This document shows positions 11,994 through 24,786 of a stretch of 64,000 nucleotides of DNA, one piece after another; within the stretch, counting starts at the first letter, position 1, and each line of letters opens with the position of its first letter. The stretch is from positions 1,798,001 to 1,862,000 of the forward strand of contig JAYXKI010000003.1 in assembly GCA_037892935.1 (NCBI GenBank). The letters are read 5' to 3'. The position numbers and the translations under genes are program-made. Source of the stretch: Phlebopus portentosus (taxonomy: Eukaryota > Basidiomycota > Agaricomycetes > Boletales > Boletinellaceae). The notes under the pieces were generated by a model. That model did no database searches. It saw only the letters and a list, made by a program, of their open reading frames with translations, and was not told where the DNA came from.

Positions 11994-14900
11994 AACAAAC
12001 ACCAATCAGTATTCTTCTTTGTCGCATGACTTTGCTTCGTTTTCTACAATTTATTCAGAAAAAATCCCGATTTGTATCTGGAATCGTCCAATGGCGGAGT
12101 TAATGCCGCATTCATTTGACTATGTTGGATCCCAGAACTCAAATAAGTGGATCGAGGGATAGATGGTCCTGGAAATGAACTTGGCACGTTGACATACGCT
12201 GGCAGTGCAATAAGTTCGTCCTGGTGTCGCTCGGGCTCTGTCAGAACACACGGTCCAATAGAATCTTGGGTGCGACATCGTGGTGTGTCGTAGCTCTAGC
12301 CGAGTCTTCCTCAAAACGCTTTCAAATTCTATTGGAGCTTAAAGTTCAGCCTGTTGCCAGGATTAATACGAGAATGCAGGCTAATCGTCAATAGGCAATT
12401 ATTGTCGAACTCCCTAAAGCTTATCGCATATAGCAGATCGGCTGAGGCCTTGAGAGTAATTATTACTGTCGATGGAAGTAGGTTTGTGAAACAAGGGTGG
12501 GCACGAGCGGATTTCTTTCCTTTTATTCCAAGAAGCGAGTGCAATATGACGAGAAAGTTCAGATTGCGGAAGAACTTGGAACGCTAGGAGCTTCATGAAA
12601 TTAGGTAGGGTAGGATACCAGCAAGGTCGATGAACGAGACAACATATCTGCGAGCCTCCAGATTGGTTTCCTATGTTTAGCGAATAACCAACGACAGTCG
12701 CAGAAGCAAGGATGAATCCCCTAACGGTTATTATATTGGTTAAACCTCACAGCGAAGGTTGAGAAGGGCATGACGTCCGAGCATGAGTATGAATGACAAT
12801 CGACGTGCTAATGCATCGCGCCGATGTATTGGGGTGGAGTATTGTGCCCTGATAGGTGCAAAGATACGTGTTAAGGTGAGAACAGGGAGCCAGGGCGAAT
12901 GGTGTTGAGAAGTTCACTTCCTCGTGTACACAAAGAAGCCCCTGTATTGAATGCAAAAGTATCAACCGTCATCTGAGATGGCCGCCGTTCTGTTGGGGAG
13001 CTGACACCTCACCACGACGTACACTAGTCGCCTGTCAGGCACCTGGGTTGATGAAGCGACGGTTATGGACACAGTAGACTATGTGACGGCTTCAAACCGG
13101 CTCATTTACAGTGCCGCCAGCTAGAGCCGGCCTGAAAGGAGCTGCAGACATGAGTACGACGGGAGAAACGAAGACAATGAAAATACAAGAGGCGTAAGAA
13201 CGACACCAGGGTTCTTTACATTTAGCGAATTCTACGGGGACGTTCGAGAACTTTAATATGTTCGGAGTTTGATTGTGACAAGAAACCCACTTTAATATCT
13301 CCAAAAATATCAATTCTGATTCGTCATGCTCATAAGTCGAATTCCCCCAGTGACAAACATAGGGTTATGAATCCTGAAGAAAAACGAATGAAACATAGGG
13401 ATTTGAGTGCGATACCGCCTTAATTTGAACCAATGATCGTGGCGTATGAGAAGGAAGCGCTGGATGTCGGAATCGGAATCGGAATCGGCGGCGGTATTTC
13501 TATTGAGGCCTCTGGCGAGGCGAGGCTCAAGTGCTGATAAATGACGAACCTTTTGAGTGTGCTTCCGGAGGCCCGCTTTATGTTGCCAATCGCATTGCAA
13601 TCAATACTACCGCTTCCGCCAATCCACCGGGCCTGTTGGAACAGCGTCCACTCGGAGGAAGGGTACTCTGGTATTCCGTGTCCCGGAGTAAGTCATGATA
13701 GGCTAGACGCACAACTGAATTGCGTATGTGGTCGAGATTGTGGTTCGGAAACTTGAAGAGGTAACACTTCGCATTGGACGAGTTTTCAAACTCAGATTGA
13801 GTTACATTGTCCACCATCAAGTCCACGCACTAAAAGCTCAGGTCACCAAATGAGCATTGAGCAGCGATCTGCGATCTTCCCTTGAGCGAATCCGGCGGCG
13901 AAGGGCTCAATATTAGGGGACAAAACGGAGGATCGGGGGATGTCGTGATTGCGCTGGACCAGTGCAATTGGATTCCCAGTTGGGTCACTAAGCGAGCGCT
14001 TTATCGCATCCTCATTCGTCAATTCGCCAACATCAAGGCCAGACTTGTGCTTTGAATTCAATACAGGCGCGTTCAAACCCGGTCAGATTGCACGGCGTTC
14101 TTCTTCGATCGCGAAGCATTATAAGGATCGTCGGAGTGGCCAATTAGGGAACAGGACGGAGACGGCGGAGAGCCAAGTTGCGTTGGTTCTCAGGAGGGAC
14201 TCAGGAGAACGTAGAGCGGGCACGTAGATGACTTGTACTCGTAATTGTACTTACTTGGCTTGCGTTGTATCGTAATTGGCTAGCTGCCACGATGTGCTGC
14301 CAAATGCGATCCAGGCAATGAGCACAGAAGGAACTTCTTGTGTACAAATGTGAACCTTACTCACGGCTATTAGTGCTTGTCGATGTCGATAATCATCAGT
14401 TCACCCCTTCCAGCCTATACGGAAGCATACGATACGTTACTACGAAGACACCCGGTCGATAATACCGGATGAAGTCTCACGCCTTTGGGCAGAGGACCGC
14501 GTCAAGCGGGGCGTCTGGATGGCCGATAATCGCTTGACAAATCGAAGCCGAGCGCCTGAGAATCCGAGCGAAGGAAATAGGAATGCCATGCACAGCCGGT
14601 TCGACGTTGACCGAGTTCGCCGTTGCTTGACGAGGCTTTTACGAGTCGACTTTGAGCACCGCGATGAGTGCGGCACTAAATTTCAGCAGATCTGGCACAT
14701 CGACTCGATCCAATATTCCACAGACAGATCACTAGGTTCAGTGCCAGTCGCCTGAAGACCGTCAACGGTGATGAGCGCAATGATATGATGCTGATTGGAT
14801 CATATCATATTTGACGGGCGGATTATACGTAAAATGAACTGCGGTCTCTGACTGAATGAAGAACTCTATGATGACTGGCTCCTATGTATGTTCGCGACGA

Positions 14901-15460
14901 CATGCGGGATTCGATTGGCCCGATATATTTTCCGCCAAAAGCAGGTGCCTGTTGGTGGAAGGAGCAAATAGTAACGGGAAGAACAAGCTGTGAATGTTCT
15001 GAAGATTCTGGGGTCTTTAATTAATGAGCCATATACCAGGCGATAGCGAATGATGATTGGGAGGAAGTGTTGTCTCATGCCAGATTTGTAGACAGAAATA
15101 AATGATTCCGTTGTGGTTGAATTCATGGCTCAAATAGGAGAAGACATGGGCGTGTGACCTTCTCCGTCACATAAGGTCACGTCTCTCCAATACCAAAAAT
15201 GCATTAGATTAGAATTGGAAGCCTAAAAAGTCGACGAAGACATGCGAAAGCGGAATCAACGATCTGGACTGAATGAACGCCCCTCTGCACGTGTAATTTC
15301 AGTCTCCGCGAGTCCGCATCATCTCCTATTTAATCCGCGGACGTCAATTAAAACTATAAAAGAGCACCCGGTTCCACCAATCATTTCTTGCGTATCCTAA
15401 CTCTACTCTGCCTCACATTCCTCGCCGCTCCCGGCGACTACCGCTGTATACTCGCCAATC
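11994..15460. other. Gene-poor gap of 3.5 kb
   Basis: I see no gene I can support here. An open frame on the plus strand at 14393-14755 includes an ATG at 14519 (78 aa from it, Arg/Asp-rich) and could be an exon or chance. Minus-strand frames near 13843-14076 and 13578-13826 are open but poorly initiated. Two 8-bp inverted repeats were noted: GATATGAT/ATCATATC near 14782-14806 and GTGACCTT/AAGGTCAC at 15154-15180. The last 110 bases form the KDM3-like promoter. Confidence 0.4.
15355..15361 (+). promoter_or_regulatory. TATAAAA box of the KDM3-like gene
   Basis: TATAAAA lies about 100 bp upstream of the ATG at 15461. It is followed by a pyrimidine-rich stretch (CTAACTCTACTCTGCC), typical of fungal transcription start regions. 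Confidence 0.6.
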
Positions 15461-18400
15461 ATGTTTACTTCGGACTCGCTCTCCCATCCGTCCAGAGGAC
15501 TGCGAGTCAATATCAATGACTTGCTTAATCCCGTCTGTCCCTCTGATGCCGAGCGGAGCTCCCCTCCAAATGAGCACCGCGTCTCGGTTGCTTCCTCTTC
15601 AATCAACAAAGTGCATACACCCGTACTTCCGGGCATCAGTACTCTCGGAAAGCCTCCGCATGAACCTCAGTCAATGGCCGGTCTGATGCCCAACGCATTT
15701 CGTCATCTAAGGCAAGTACCGTGAGCTTCTCAGAAGTTGATTCCTGGCTCACGGATGGGATACAGTACAAAAGTCAAGAACAGGCCGGACGTACGCTCGA
15801 GAACACTCAAGACGGCCAATCTCACTTTAGCTTGCGGTCTGCGCAGTGGACACCAACGCATGCACACAACGGAAACCTACGTCCAGCACTTCCGCCTTTG
15901 AGAGATGTACATGACCTTAAGGCGGAGCCCCGCCAGACTAGTCGCTTTTTGTTGTCCCCGCAAGAGCGTCAATACGGCGGAGGTATGATCAATTGTTCAC
16001 GCTTGTCTCTGAATGGCCTTTCGCTGATCATGATCAAACATGGCAGACGCTGAACCCGAGTCTCCTAGATCAAGTCATCTTGGGATGAATCGCCCGATGC
16101 ATCGGGCATCCGTGACATTGCCGTCGCCCATTTCCCCTACTAGTCCGCAGGAGATCCCCCGGGTCCCTGGGTTTGTCTCCCACCCGAACGCGGCGCCGAC
16201 AATGATGGCCATCCCGCGCAGTCCGTACGGGTATTACGAAAGGAGACCGCAACAAGCAAATTATCCTACATCGCCGGGTGTACTCGGCCCGCACGATTAT
16301 GGACACCACCACCACCCCCACCATCATCTAGGCGGGCGTTTACCACTTGTCAGATCTATACATTCTCCTGTCACTCTCTCTCCAACGTCTGCAAAGAATG
16401 AATATAATGGTAAATACATTGCGATTGTTAATGCCTGTTAATGCTTTTTCGTCTACCCGTATTTCTCGTCTCGTATCATCTACCTCAATCTTCCATTCCG
16501 CGAAGCTTTATGCTTTGATCTACGCGGAGCATGCCGAGAACAAGCTTCTTTTTTCCAAATCGGGATACTTACCTAATTACTGTCATGTCAGCCACTGACA
16601 CAGTTCTTGCTCTTTCAGACTCGCCCACTGCTATGACCGCTGTCGAGGGTCCCATCGCAAGTGAGTATAGCTTTTCTCCTGAGCGTGGCCAGTCAGTCAT
16701 ATTGCATAGGCTTCCAACCCGCTGAACGACCTTCTGTTCGGCTTGTAGGATCGACAACACCAACGCAGGCGTCGGTGCCCAACGATCCAGCACACGTGCT
16801 GCAGCTCCACCCGACCGATTACCCCCAGCATCCACGGAAACGAACGCATTCGAACGCAGGTCTCAATAGGCAGAGCGGTGGTGCGTCACCACATCGCTCG
16901 TCTTCGCTGTCTTCAACGAGCTCCGTAGATTCAGTGGCATCTGAATATGGGGCGCGCGAGGATGAAGAGGCATCTAAAGCAAAGAAAGCAAGAGGCAAGA
17001 GGAGCGTGGCCACGTCCTCAACTAGTAAGTCGCGGTTCCTGGTTGTGGTTGAAGTGCAGTGTCTCTGGCGTTCAAATTTGCCGATCGCCTTCCAAATTTA
17101 GAAATTTAGCTCTCTTGAGAAAGACATGTACTGACGTCGTTCTTCCACAGGTGGCGCTGCTTCGAAGAAGGATGGGAAATCTTCCAGGAAGCATAGTGGA
17201 TCGGATGATAATGCGAGCGGTATGTATCATCCGGGCAGCTATTCGCTGTGCTCTCTAACGTCGTTGTCGCATGCTACGCTCTGTGCTTCATTCACATTTA
17301 TTCCATGTCGATCCCACGCAATTTTTGTCCATATAGAGACCGCAGGTTCCCAGAAGGCATCCCGTAAGGGCAAGCAGAAGGAGAAGCCCACAGCGTCTCG
17401 TAAGTAGCTATTGTGGATCCGGGAACTTTCACTTAGTTCTATCCGTTAGCTTCCCATGGACATACAAACGGTCATCTGCAGCCTTACGATCCGCAAATGA
17501 CCATGAGCCTTGGATATGGCGTCGGCGTTGTGCCTGTCCGCGAGGGCGTCCCCATGTATCCCTTTGGTTACTCTCCATTCCCGGTACCCATGCACATGCA
17601 CCCGTTAGGTGTCCCAGTTGCAGTGGCAGCAGCTCAGAACCAGCCGTTTGGTGGCAAATGGTTCCCCGAATTGCAGTACGCGCGGTGTATGTCGGCGCGA
17701 TATAAGGCCGATCCATTCCCACGCTGTGTGAGTTGCACACGTCGCTGGGCAGGAGATACCTGCCGATTCCAGAATATACGTATTTTGCTCCGTGATTCAA
17801 ACAAGGTCCTATGGGCTGTTGGATTCCAAGACCTGGGAGCGAAGGTCCAGGGTCCTCATATGGTATATCCTGACAGTTGGAACGTTCCCTTGGAGAAAAG
17901 GCATATTGATCGAGTCATGGTGAGCAATTCATTCAACGATTTGTTGACTTTGTTCATTGACTGGTCGATTCCAACAGTCGACAGTGGCTATGTCATTGAT
18001 AACACATCTGCGGAAAGAACAAGCGCATCAGAGCCTCGGTAGTGTAGTGAGACGACAGCGCGAGACTGATGTTCGAGCAACTTGCGGTGAGTTGTTGAGA
18101 GGATTCCGTCTCGCAGTCGTTCGCAGTCGTTTAACGGTTACGGACACGTAGATACTTGTATGACATCACTCTTTTCGAGCAGTTGGATGTGCCGTCAATG
18201 CGGGCGCGAAGCATGCGAAGAGTGCTATGAGACGATTCGTCGTCTAACCGAACACTCCGGCGCTCCGAATTCTCCGTTGGAAGGGCGATCGAAAGGTCCT
18301 GGTTCCCCGACTGATCAACGTACGATGAAGGAGCGACATGCACAAGCCAATCCGTTCTTCCTATCTTGCAACAGGAAGGCGGAACACGGTGTACACACTT

Positions 18401-19870
18401 TTGTGCCGGTGACCAGATTTTCTAAGCCTGAGCTGGACAATGCCGTAGCAGAGATGAAGGTACTCGTCAGGCAGGGTCACGGACACAGATCTCCCTGCCA
18501 AAGCAGGCGCGCAAGCGATGCAACATCTATGGAGGTTGACTTATCGCAAGCTTCCAGCTCGAGCGCTGGATCGCGCGGAACGGAGATAAAGCAACCCTAC
18601 GGAGAATCCATACAAATTACTGGTGCGAACCCAGCAACTTTGATTCCAGAGCACTACAACGATGGCATCTGCACACTTGTCGAGAACCCGATTCCACCTC
18701 CTCGAGGGGAATCTTCCTCGCATATTCCGCCTTCATCCAGGACACCTTTGGGCACTCCGGCCTGGCCTGTCCCGTACTATACGGCGGAAACGCTTACTGA
18801 ACTTGTATTCGCGGCTCAGTGGGCTCGTGGAACGCCACTTGTTGTGACCGGTCTACTAGATCGTCTCAAGCTTAGTTGGAGTCCCGAGTATTTCATCAAC
18901 ACGTACGGGGCGCAGCAGTGCATTGTCCTCGAATGCCAGACCGACGCGAACAAGAAAGTTACGGTTGGCGAATTCTTCAGCAGCTTCGGCAAATACAATG
19001 ACAGAAAGGACTGCTGGAAATTAAAGGTATATTGCATCAGCATAATTAGTTTGAGACTAAACCAACGAATTTTTATTACAGGACTGGCCCCCATCTACTG
19101 ATTTCAAGACTGCATTCCCAGAGTTGTACGATGATTTCAACCGAGCAGTACCTGTTCCCAGCTACACGCGCCGGGACGGTGCTTACAACATCGCTTCCCA
19201 CTTCCCTTCGAATACCATTGCTCCGGATCTTGGACCCAAAATGTACAATGCATACGCGTCGTCTGATACGGAAGGCAGCAAAGGTACGACGCGCTTACAT
19301 ATGGACATGGCGGACGCGGTGAACATCATGCTCCATGCCGAACCTACTCCTGACGGCGCCCCTGGATGCGCTGCCTGGGATATTTTCCGAGCGGAGGACT
19401 CCGTTCATTTGCGCAGCTTCTTCAAAAAGAACTTCAAAGGCCGCTATCAGAATGACCCGATCCATGCGCAGCAGTTCTACCTCGATCCACCGCTTCGTGC
19501 CCGACTTTTCGAGGAATATGGTGTCCGCAGTTTCCGTATTTACCAAAGACCTGGCGAGGCAGTGTTCATTCCGGCTGGTTGCGCCCACCAAGTATGCAAC
19601 TTGTCCGATTCCATCAAAGCGGCGTGTGACTTTGTCAGCCCGGAGAACGTTGAACGATGCGAGACGTTGACGCGCGAGTTCCGGCAGCAGAACCAAAGCC
19701 TCGTGTGGAAAGAGGATGTTCTGCAACTGCGCTCGATGATGTGGTTTGCCTGGTTGTCCTGCCGGCAGCAACAGGAGAAGGCGAAACAACAAGATAGTGG
19801 TCTGGAGTCTGCGGTGGCTCAGGCCACGATCTCCGGTGACGACAAGGACGAAATGGATGCTGACGTATGA
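15461..19870 (+). CDS. JmjC-domain protein of the KDM3/JMJD1 type with zinc-finger module
   Basis: Probable Fe(II)/2-oxoglutarate-dependent histone lysine demethylase acting in the nucleus (H3K9me is the usual KDM3 substrate; inferred here). The N-terminal half is Ser/Pro/His-rich, with a His run near 16305-16330 and basic Lys/Arg-Lys stretches resembling nuclear localisation signals (16950-17400). A cysteine module follows: RCVSCTRRW, then ATCDTCMTSLFSSSWMCRQCGREACEECY, formed by splicing 18087-18151 out. The JmjC domain (about 18.8-19.65 kb) has the metal pair in TRLHMDMADAVNIMLH and the distal histidine in PAGCAHQVCNL. Exon 1 is 15461-15715, followed by a 50-nt intron; the last intron is 19027-19081. 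The start is supported by the upstream TATA box. Function as an active demethylase is inferred from retained H-x-D...H. Confidence 0.87.
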
Positions 19871-20366
19871 AACTCAAAGCTCATGTCTCCTTTGGACTCT
19901 ATTTTGAAAAGGCTTTACTTTCTACGACACACTGATTGTCGACGTTGCTGTGGTAGTGACTATGCTTTCTATCCGAAGTTGTAAAGTTGATGTATTTCCT
20001 GGTCTCCGTTAATCAGCCATGACTGAAGTGCGAGTCCTCGCCAAAGAAAATGTAACAGTACGCAAATAATGTAGATGATAGGTATTGTATGGACTAATTG
20101 GACTTGTTTTGCTTTCGAATTGTTTTATAAGATGTGTAGACTTTGCTTTGTAGAATAATTTCAATAAAGGAACGATTCCTCGCAGCATGTCCCGAGAAGG
20201 TAATGCTTATTTGTGTGTGTTTACTTGTGCGCGTGTTGTTTGTTTGACTGCGCGGATCAGATCATGTGGCTTCCTTCCCTTTGTCTAACTCGTAATTTGA
20301 AAATTTGTTTATACACACTACACCCATATCGTCGTTGCATGCGTCAATCATCTTTCTCGTTCAAAC

Positions 20367-21671
20367 GTGGCGAGCTCGCATATCAACCCGGCCTCTGTTG
20401 ACTTCTTGCAGACTGTCCTCACCCACTTGACTCGGAAGAACGCTGATGGTTCCAGCCTTGGGCCAATATTAACGGCGGATGTCGGGGGATGCCCCATTTA
20501 CAATGAGGATGCGTGAGTGTTCCTATAACGACCTTTGTCTTGCTCTTTCGAGGTTCAGCAAAGACAATTTTGTGGGTACCTTAGAGACGAGCTTCGTTTT
20601 TTGCAGGCGCGTCAGGCGCTAACGACCTATGCTGCGAAGCAATGTCGTGTTTCCTGGAACGAAGCGAACGTCGGACTCTCAGTCGAGCTTCCTCTCCTGA
20701 TTACAGAAGAATATTCGCAAAATCCTAACTGGAACCAGGCTGTTCATATGTTGATGGTACATAAGCATCAATGGAAGGAGCGGACCGTAGACCTCGCTAC
20801 TATCCATAAGGAGTTCCAAATAACCGAAGATGAGGATGAGGTCGCAAAACTGATCTTCTGACGACGCTCAACTCGGTGGAACATCTCACCATTGGTGACT
20901 CTCCACAACGCTTCCAGTGGGCGCATTACTTAGTCGACTATGACCGGGATGATGATGCGAGCCCTGAATTCTACTCGGGCTGGCAATTCCCGAGCTTGAA
21001 GACACTCGTTTCGGAAGTGCATATTTCGCCTCCAGGCAAACTTCCAAATCTTACTGAATTCACGCTCGATTTGTCCATACGTGAGGCTCCGGAACGTGAC
21101 GCTGATGGTCCAAAACTTATTCTTGATGCACTTGCCGATTTCCTGAATAGCCAACCTTCTTTGAAGACTTTCCAGCTTATCGTGGGCGTGTATACCTATG
21201 CTGTCATGGGGCGTGACACAATTAACTTGCCTGAGCTAAGAGCCCTCCATATCGAGAACCGCTACGCCCATCGAGAGTCTGTTCGTAGCCTGCGAAGCGT
21301 TTCGCGTGCATTGTTGATACCCGAAGTCAGGTCAATCTCATTGTCCGTTGGATGAGTAGCCGTTGGGTCTCAACGTTCTTTCCTCACGGAGAAAGATTTT
21401 GCTCACTTGGAAATTTCCGGCTCGAATACACCATGGAAAATAACATCAGCTCTCAGTTCCTCAGAGACATCAAATGATTCCCTGTTCTTACTGATGTGGA
21501 TATATGCACGTCGAGTGCGCCGGTCATTTCCGGGCTTTTGGAACAGGAGCCCCGGATCGACTCGCACTTGGTGGGTGTCCGCTTCCGATATTCTCATCCT
21601 AATCATAAAACTGTGTTCGGGAATATAATTCCGACAGGGAAGGCATGAGCTCTCGTTCATTCTTTGAATGA
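20367..21671 (+). pseudogene. Dead F-box gene copy (F-box segment deleted)
   Basis: Paralogue of the intact gene at 22096-23697. Relative to that copy the start codon has become GTG and a base is lost before it. The acceptor of the first intron has changed from TTTTGTAG to TTTTGTGG. About 30 nt and then about 240 nt are deleted, removing the whole F-box helix bundle. The frame is broken near 20861, another about 30 nt is lost near 21350, and there is an in-frame stop near 21475. What remains is the leucine-rich C-terminal part (for example EHLTIGDSPQRFQW, LKTLVSEVHISPPGKLPNLTEF). It cannot make the ancestral protein; fragments could still be transcribed because the upstream region was duplicated too. 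Confidence 0.88.
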
Positions 21672-22095
21672 TACAGGCATCATGTATCGTTCAAGGATGC
21701 GTTAGACTTCGGTTGAACTGTCTGGTCCCATTGCTTTGTTATTCAGTATTCTTCTATCCAATGTTTAGTTTAGGATTACAGTGACATAGAAAATGTAACG
21801 GATAAAGTAGACGATGACAGTAGGAACATGTATCGTATGGACTGATTGGACTTATCTTGTTTTCGAACTGTTTTATAAGTGTGTAGACTTTGTTTTGTAG
21901 AATAATGAGCAATCGGGTCCAAGTTCAAATCTAGGAAATACTTATTTGTGCATATTTACTTCTCATGCGCAATCGTGCCCCGTGTTGTTTGACCGTGTGG
22001 ATCACCATGCACGTTGTGGCTTCCCTTTGTCTAATAATTGTTTACATATACGCCCACATCGGCGCTGATGCGTCAATATCTTTCTCGTTCAAACC

Positions 22096-23697
22096 ATGAC
22101 GAGCTCATACATCAACCCGGCTTCTGTTGACTTCTTGCAGACTGTCCTCAGTCACTTGAAGAACGCTGATGGTTTTAGCCTTGGGCCAATATTAACAACA
22201 GATGTTGGAGGATGCCCAATCTACAATGAGGATGCGTACGTGTTCCTATAACGACTCTTGTCTTGCTTTTTCGAGGCTCAACAAAGGCGATTTTGTAGGT
22301 ACCTTAGAGATGAGCATCGTTTTCTGGAGGGCATGCACGGTTTGGCTCAACTTCGAGAAACGCGTCGGGCGCTATCGCATCTCCTGTCCTCTGTTGAGCG
22401 TACGCAGGAGAATCTCCGAAGTACGATGTACCCGGCAATTTTGTCGCGCGGCATTGATCGTCTCCCGGAGGAGATTCTTTCATACATCCTGACACTCGCG
22501 GGGGCGCCTGGCTGGAAGGCGGCTTTGTATCTTTCATGGGTTTCAAGACGTTTCCGTGCTGTTGCACTTGCAACACCTCGTCTTTGGTCATCACTCCCAC
22601 CTGCTTGCCTAGATGACCTAAGCCGCGAAGCAATGTCGTGTTTCCTGGAACGGAGCAAGAAAGTTGGGCTTACCATTGAGCTTCCACTCATGATGACAGA
22701 AGAGTATAGGCAAAACCCTGAGTGGACGGAAGCTGTCAATATGTTGACCATACATAAACACCAATGGAAGGAGCTGACCGTAGACCTCGCTACTATCCAT
22801 CAAGTGGTAGAGGTGAATGAAGGTGACGTATTGGTCGCGAAATTGACCTTCCCCGAAGCTGTACTTGACTCTGTGGAACATCTCACCATTGGTGACTCTC
22901 CGTATCGCTTCCTGTGGATGCATTACGGAGCCGACTATGATTGGTATGACGATGCGAGTCCTGAGTTTTACTCAGGCTGGAAATTCCCGAACTTGAAGAC
23001 ACTCGTATCGGAGTTGCACATCCCGCCTCCTGACATACTTCCCGATCTCACTGAATTCACTCTCGATATATCTACACATGAAGCCCCGGAACGTGACGCT
23101 GAGGATTCACGACCTTTTCTCGACGCGCTTGCGAATTTCCTAAATAGCCAACCTGCTTTGAAGACATTCAAGTTCATCGTGGGCGAATATGCATATACTC
23201 CCTTGCAAAGCGACATAAACTTGCCTGGACTAAGGACACTCCATCTCGAGAACCGGTACGCACATCCAGAGTCCGTTCGTACCCTGCGGAGCGTTTCACG
23301 CGCACTGTGGATACCAGAAGTCAGGTCAATCTCGTTGTCCGTGTCCGTGGCAAACGTGAATGACTTGGGAGGTAGGAAGGGTAATGGTTGGGTCTCAACG
23401 TTCTTCCCTCGTGGAAAAAGCTTTCGCTCACTTGGAACTTTCCGACTCGAATACACCGTGGAAAATAATATCAGCTCCCAGTTCCTCAGAGATATCAAAT
23501 GGTTCCCTGTTCTTAATGATGTGGATGTATGCACGTCGAGTGCGCCGGTCATTTCCGGGCTACTGGAACACGAACTCTGGATCGACTCCCACTTGGTGGA
23601 TGTTCGTTTCTTAGATTCCCATCCTAATCACAAAACTGTTGTTCGGGAATATAATTTTCGCGAGGAAGGCATGAGCTCTCGTTCATTCTTTGAATGA
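22096..23697 (+). CDS. F-box protein with degenerate leucine-rich C-terminus (Agaricomycete expanded family)
   Basis: Putative substrate receptor of an SCF (Skp1-Cullin-F-box) ubiquitin ligase. Two exons, 22096-22235 and 22299-23697, close exactly to 512 aa. The 63-nt intron has a GTACGT donor and TTTTGTAG acceptor. After an N-terminal helical region comes the F-box, IDRLPEEILSYILTLAG...YLSWVSRRFRAVALATPRLW (about residues 112-160), where Pro-Glu-Glu-Ile binds Skp1. The rest reads like irregular leucine-rich repeats (LKTLVSELHIPPPDILPDLTEF, LKTFKFIVGEY, LRTLHLENRY). I chose the ATG at 22096 because it joins the conserved MTSSYINPASVDFLQTVLSHL segment, also seen in the dead neighbour, to the F-box. 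Such genes are highly expanded in mushrooms, and individual substrates are usually unknown. Confidence 0.85.
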
Positions 23698-23942
23698 TAC
23701 AGGCACAGGCATCATGTATCGCTTTAGGACGCATTTAATTTCGGTTGAACCATCTGATTCCATTGCTTTTGTTGGCAGGTTTGTAATCTTCTGTCTATCC
23801 AATGTTTAATCCTAGGATTACAGTGTCATCTATACTACATATAGTAGCGTAATGATAGAGAAACAAATACATCTCTAGTATGACTGCACCCCATCTATAT
23901 CGTGTATCCACGCGAGAAAGTTTCCAGCTGTCCATCTCCGTT

Positions 23943-24786
23943 CTACTCCACTTTGATCTCCTTCTTTACTCTCTTCTTCCCAGCTTGGTGCTCTAACCAT
24001 CGATGTTCGAGCCACTCGGCGGCTGCATCTGTGGCTTCCTCAATGGGTTTGTCGAATATGTAAGGAAGGAACGGTACGGCAGCGAGTCCGATGCAAGTCG
24101 GACCCCATGCACGTGTACGTGGCGAAAGTCGTGGAATGCGCGACATGGCGCGCCCGGAGTAGCGAACGAGAGTGTGGATAGTCAATGCTGGAAAGGCCCT
24201 GCAAATAATATTTGAATTCGTCAACCAGGATGTTCTTCTTCGGAGATGACGAGGAAGTATGACGTACATGGATGCGACAACTTGGAACGTCCCGCGCTTG
24301 ACTGCAGCGAGAGCGAGGCGCTGGTGTTCGGTAAGCGTGGCGGCCTCCAGAGGGTTTGGTCCTCGTCGTTTGGCTTTCCAAGTCTCGAAACCTACATCCC
24401 TAGACAAATTAGAATCGTCAGTCAGCTCCACATTCAAGAAATCCTTTTGCGCGCGTTCGCCACGAAAATGCCTGTCGGCGAATCCAGAATGCAAAAGAGA
24501 CTACCCACCCAGCAACATACGCCCACGAAACACCATACGCCGTGCGTACGACCCAACGGGGCACGACAGGTCTGAAAGCCTCACCCACATCGCTCGAATA
24601 CGCCAAGTACCGATGCGCGGCCCTCACCGCCGTCCTCAAGCGTGCAGCATACCCGAGATACCGGGCATCGCTGTTTGTCGTGTCCGCGTTCCGATCCGCT
24701 AGCGACGTGAGCTCCTCCTTGGCTTGCATCGTGAAGGGCTCTTTGCGGTGGGCGGACTCGAGTGGGAGCGTAACGTAGAAGACCAT
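23943..24786 (-). CDS. MTFP1: Mitochondrial fission process protein 1 (MTP18 family)
   Basis: Inner-membrane mitochondrial protein linked in animals to fission and inner-membrane integrity. Three exons, 24509-24786, 24268-24399 and 23943-24198, sum to 221 aa in frame; introns are 109 and 69 nt. Family landmarks are RYLAYSSDVGEAFRPVVP, WVVRTAYGVSWAYVAG, LALAAVKRGTFQVVASMAFPALTIHTLVRYS, and a hydrophobic segment GPTCIGLAAVPFLPYIFDKPIEEATD. Three or four hydrophobic segments are visible, as in the family. The tail is Lys/Glu-rich. No clear cleavable presequence is seen, as in animal MTFP1. Neighbours give no functional clue. Confidence 0.9.

Larger units (their letters stand above)
20043..23825 (+). 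repeat. Tandem segmental duplication (about 1.74 kb and 2.04 kb copies) carrying an F-box gene
   Basis: Copy A (about 20043-21782) and copy B (about 21783-23825) align from the shared upstream segment (GAAAATGTAAC, then ...GTGTAGACTTTG(C/T)TTTGTAGAATAAT) through the coding region to the shared tail (CTATCCAATGTTTA). Promoter, gene and 3' end were therefore copied together. Copy A is shorter mainly through internal deletions in the coding region. Confidence 0.85.

Noticed and set aside
13578..14076. Minus-strand frames reading LDVGELTNEDAIKRSLSDPTG and YLFKFPNHNLDHIRNSVVRL
   Set aside because: They look protein-like, but the first frame begins with TTG just after a stop and no convincing donor/acceptor pair joins them. 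I found no family match.
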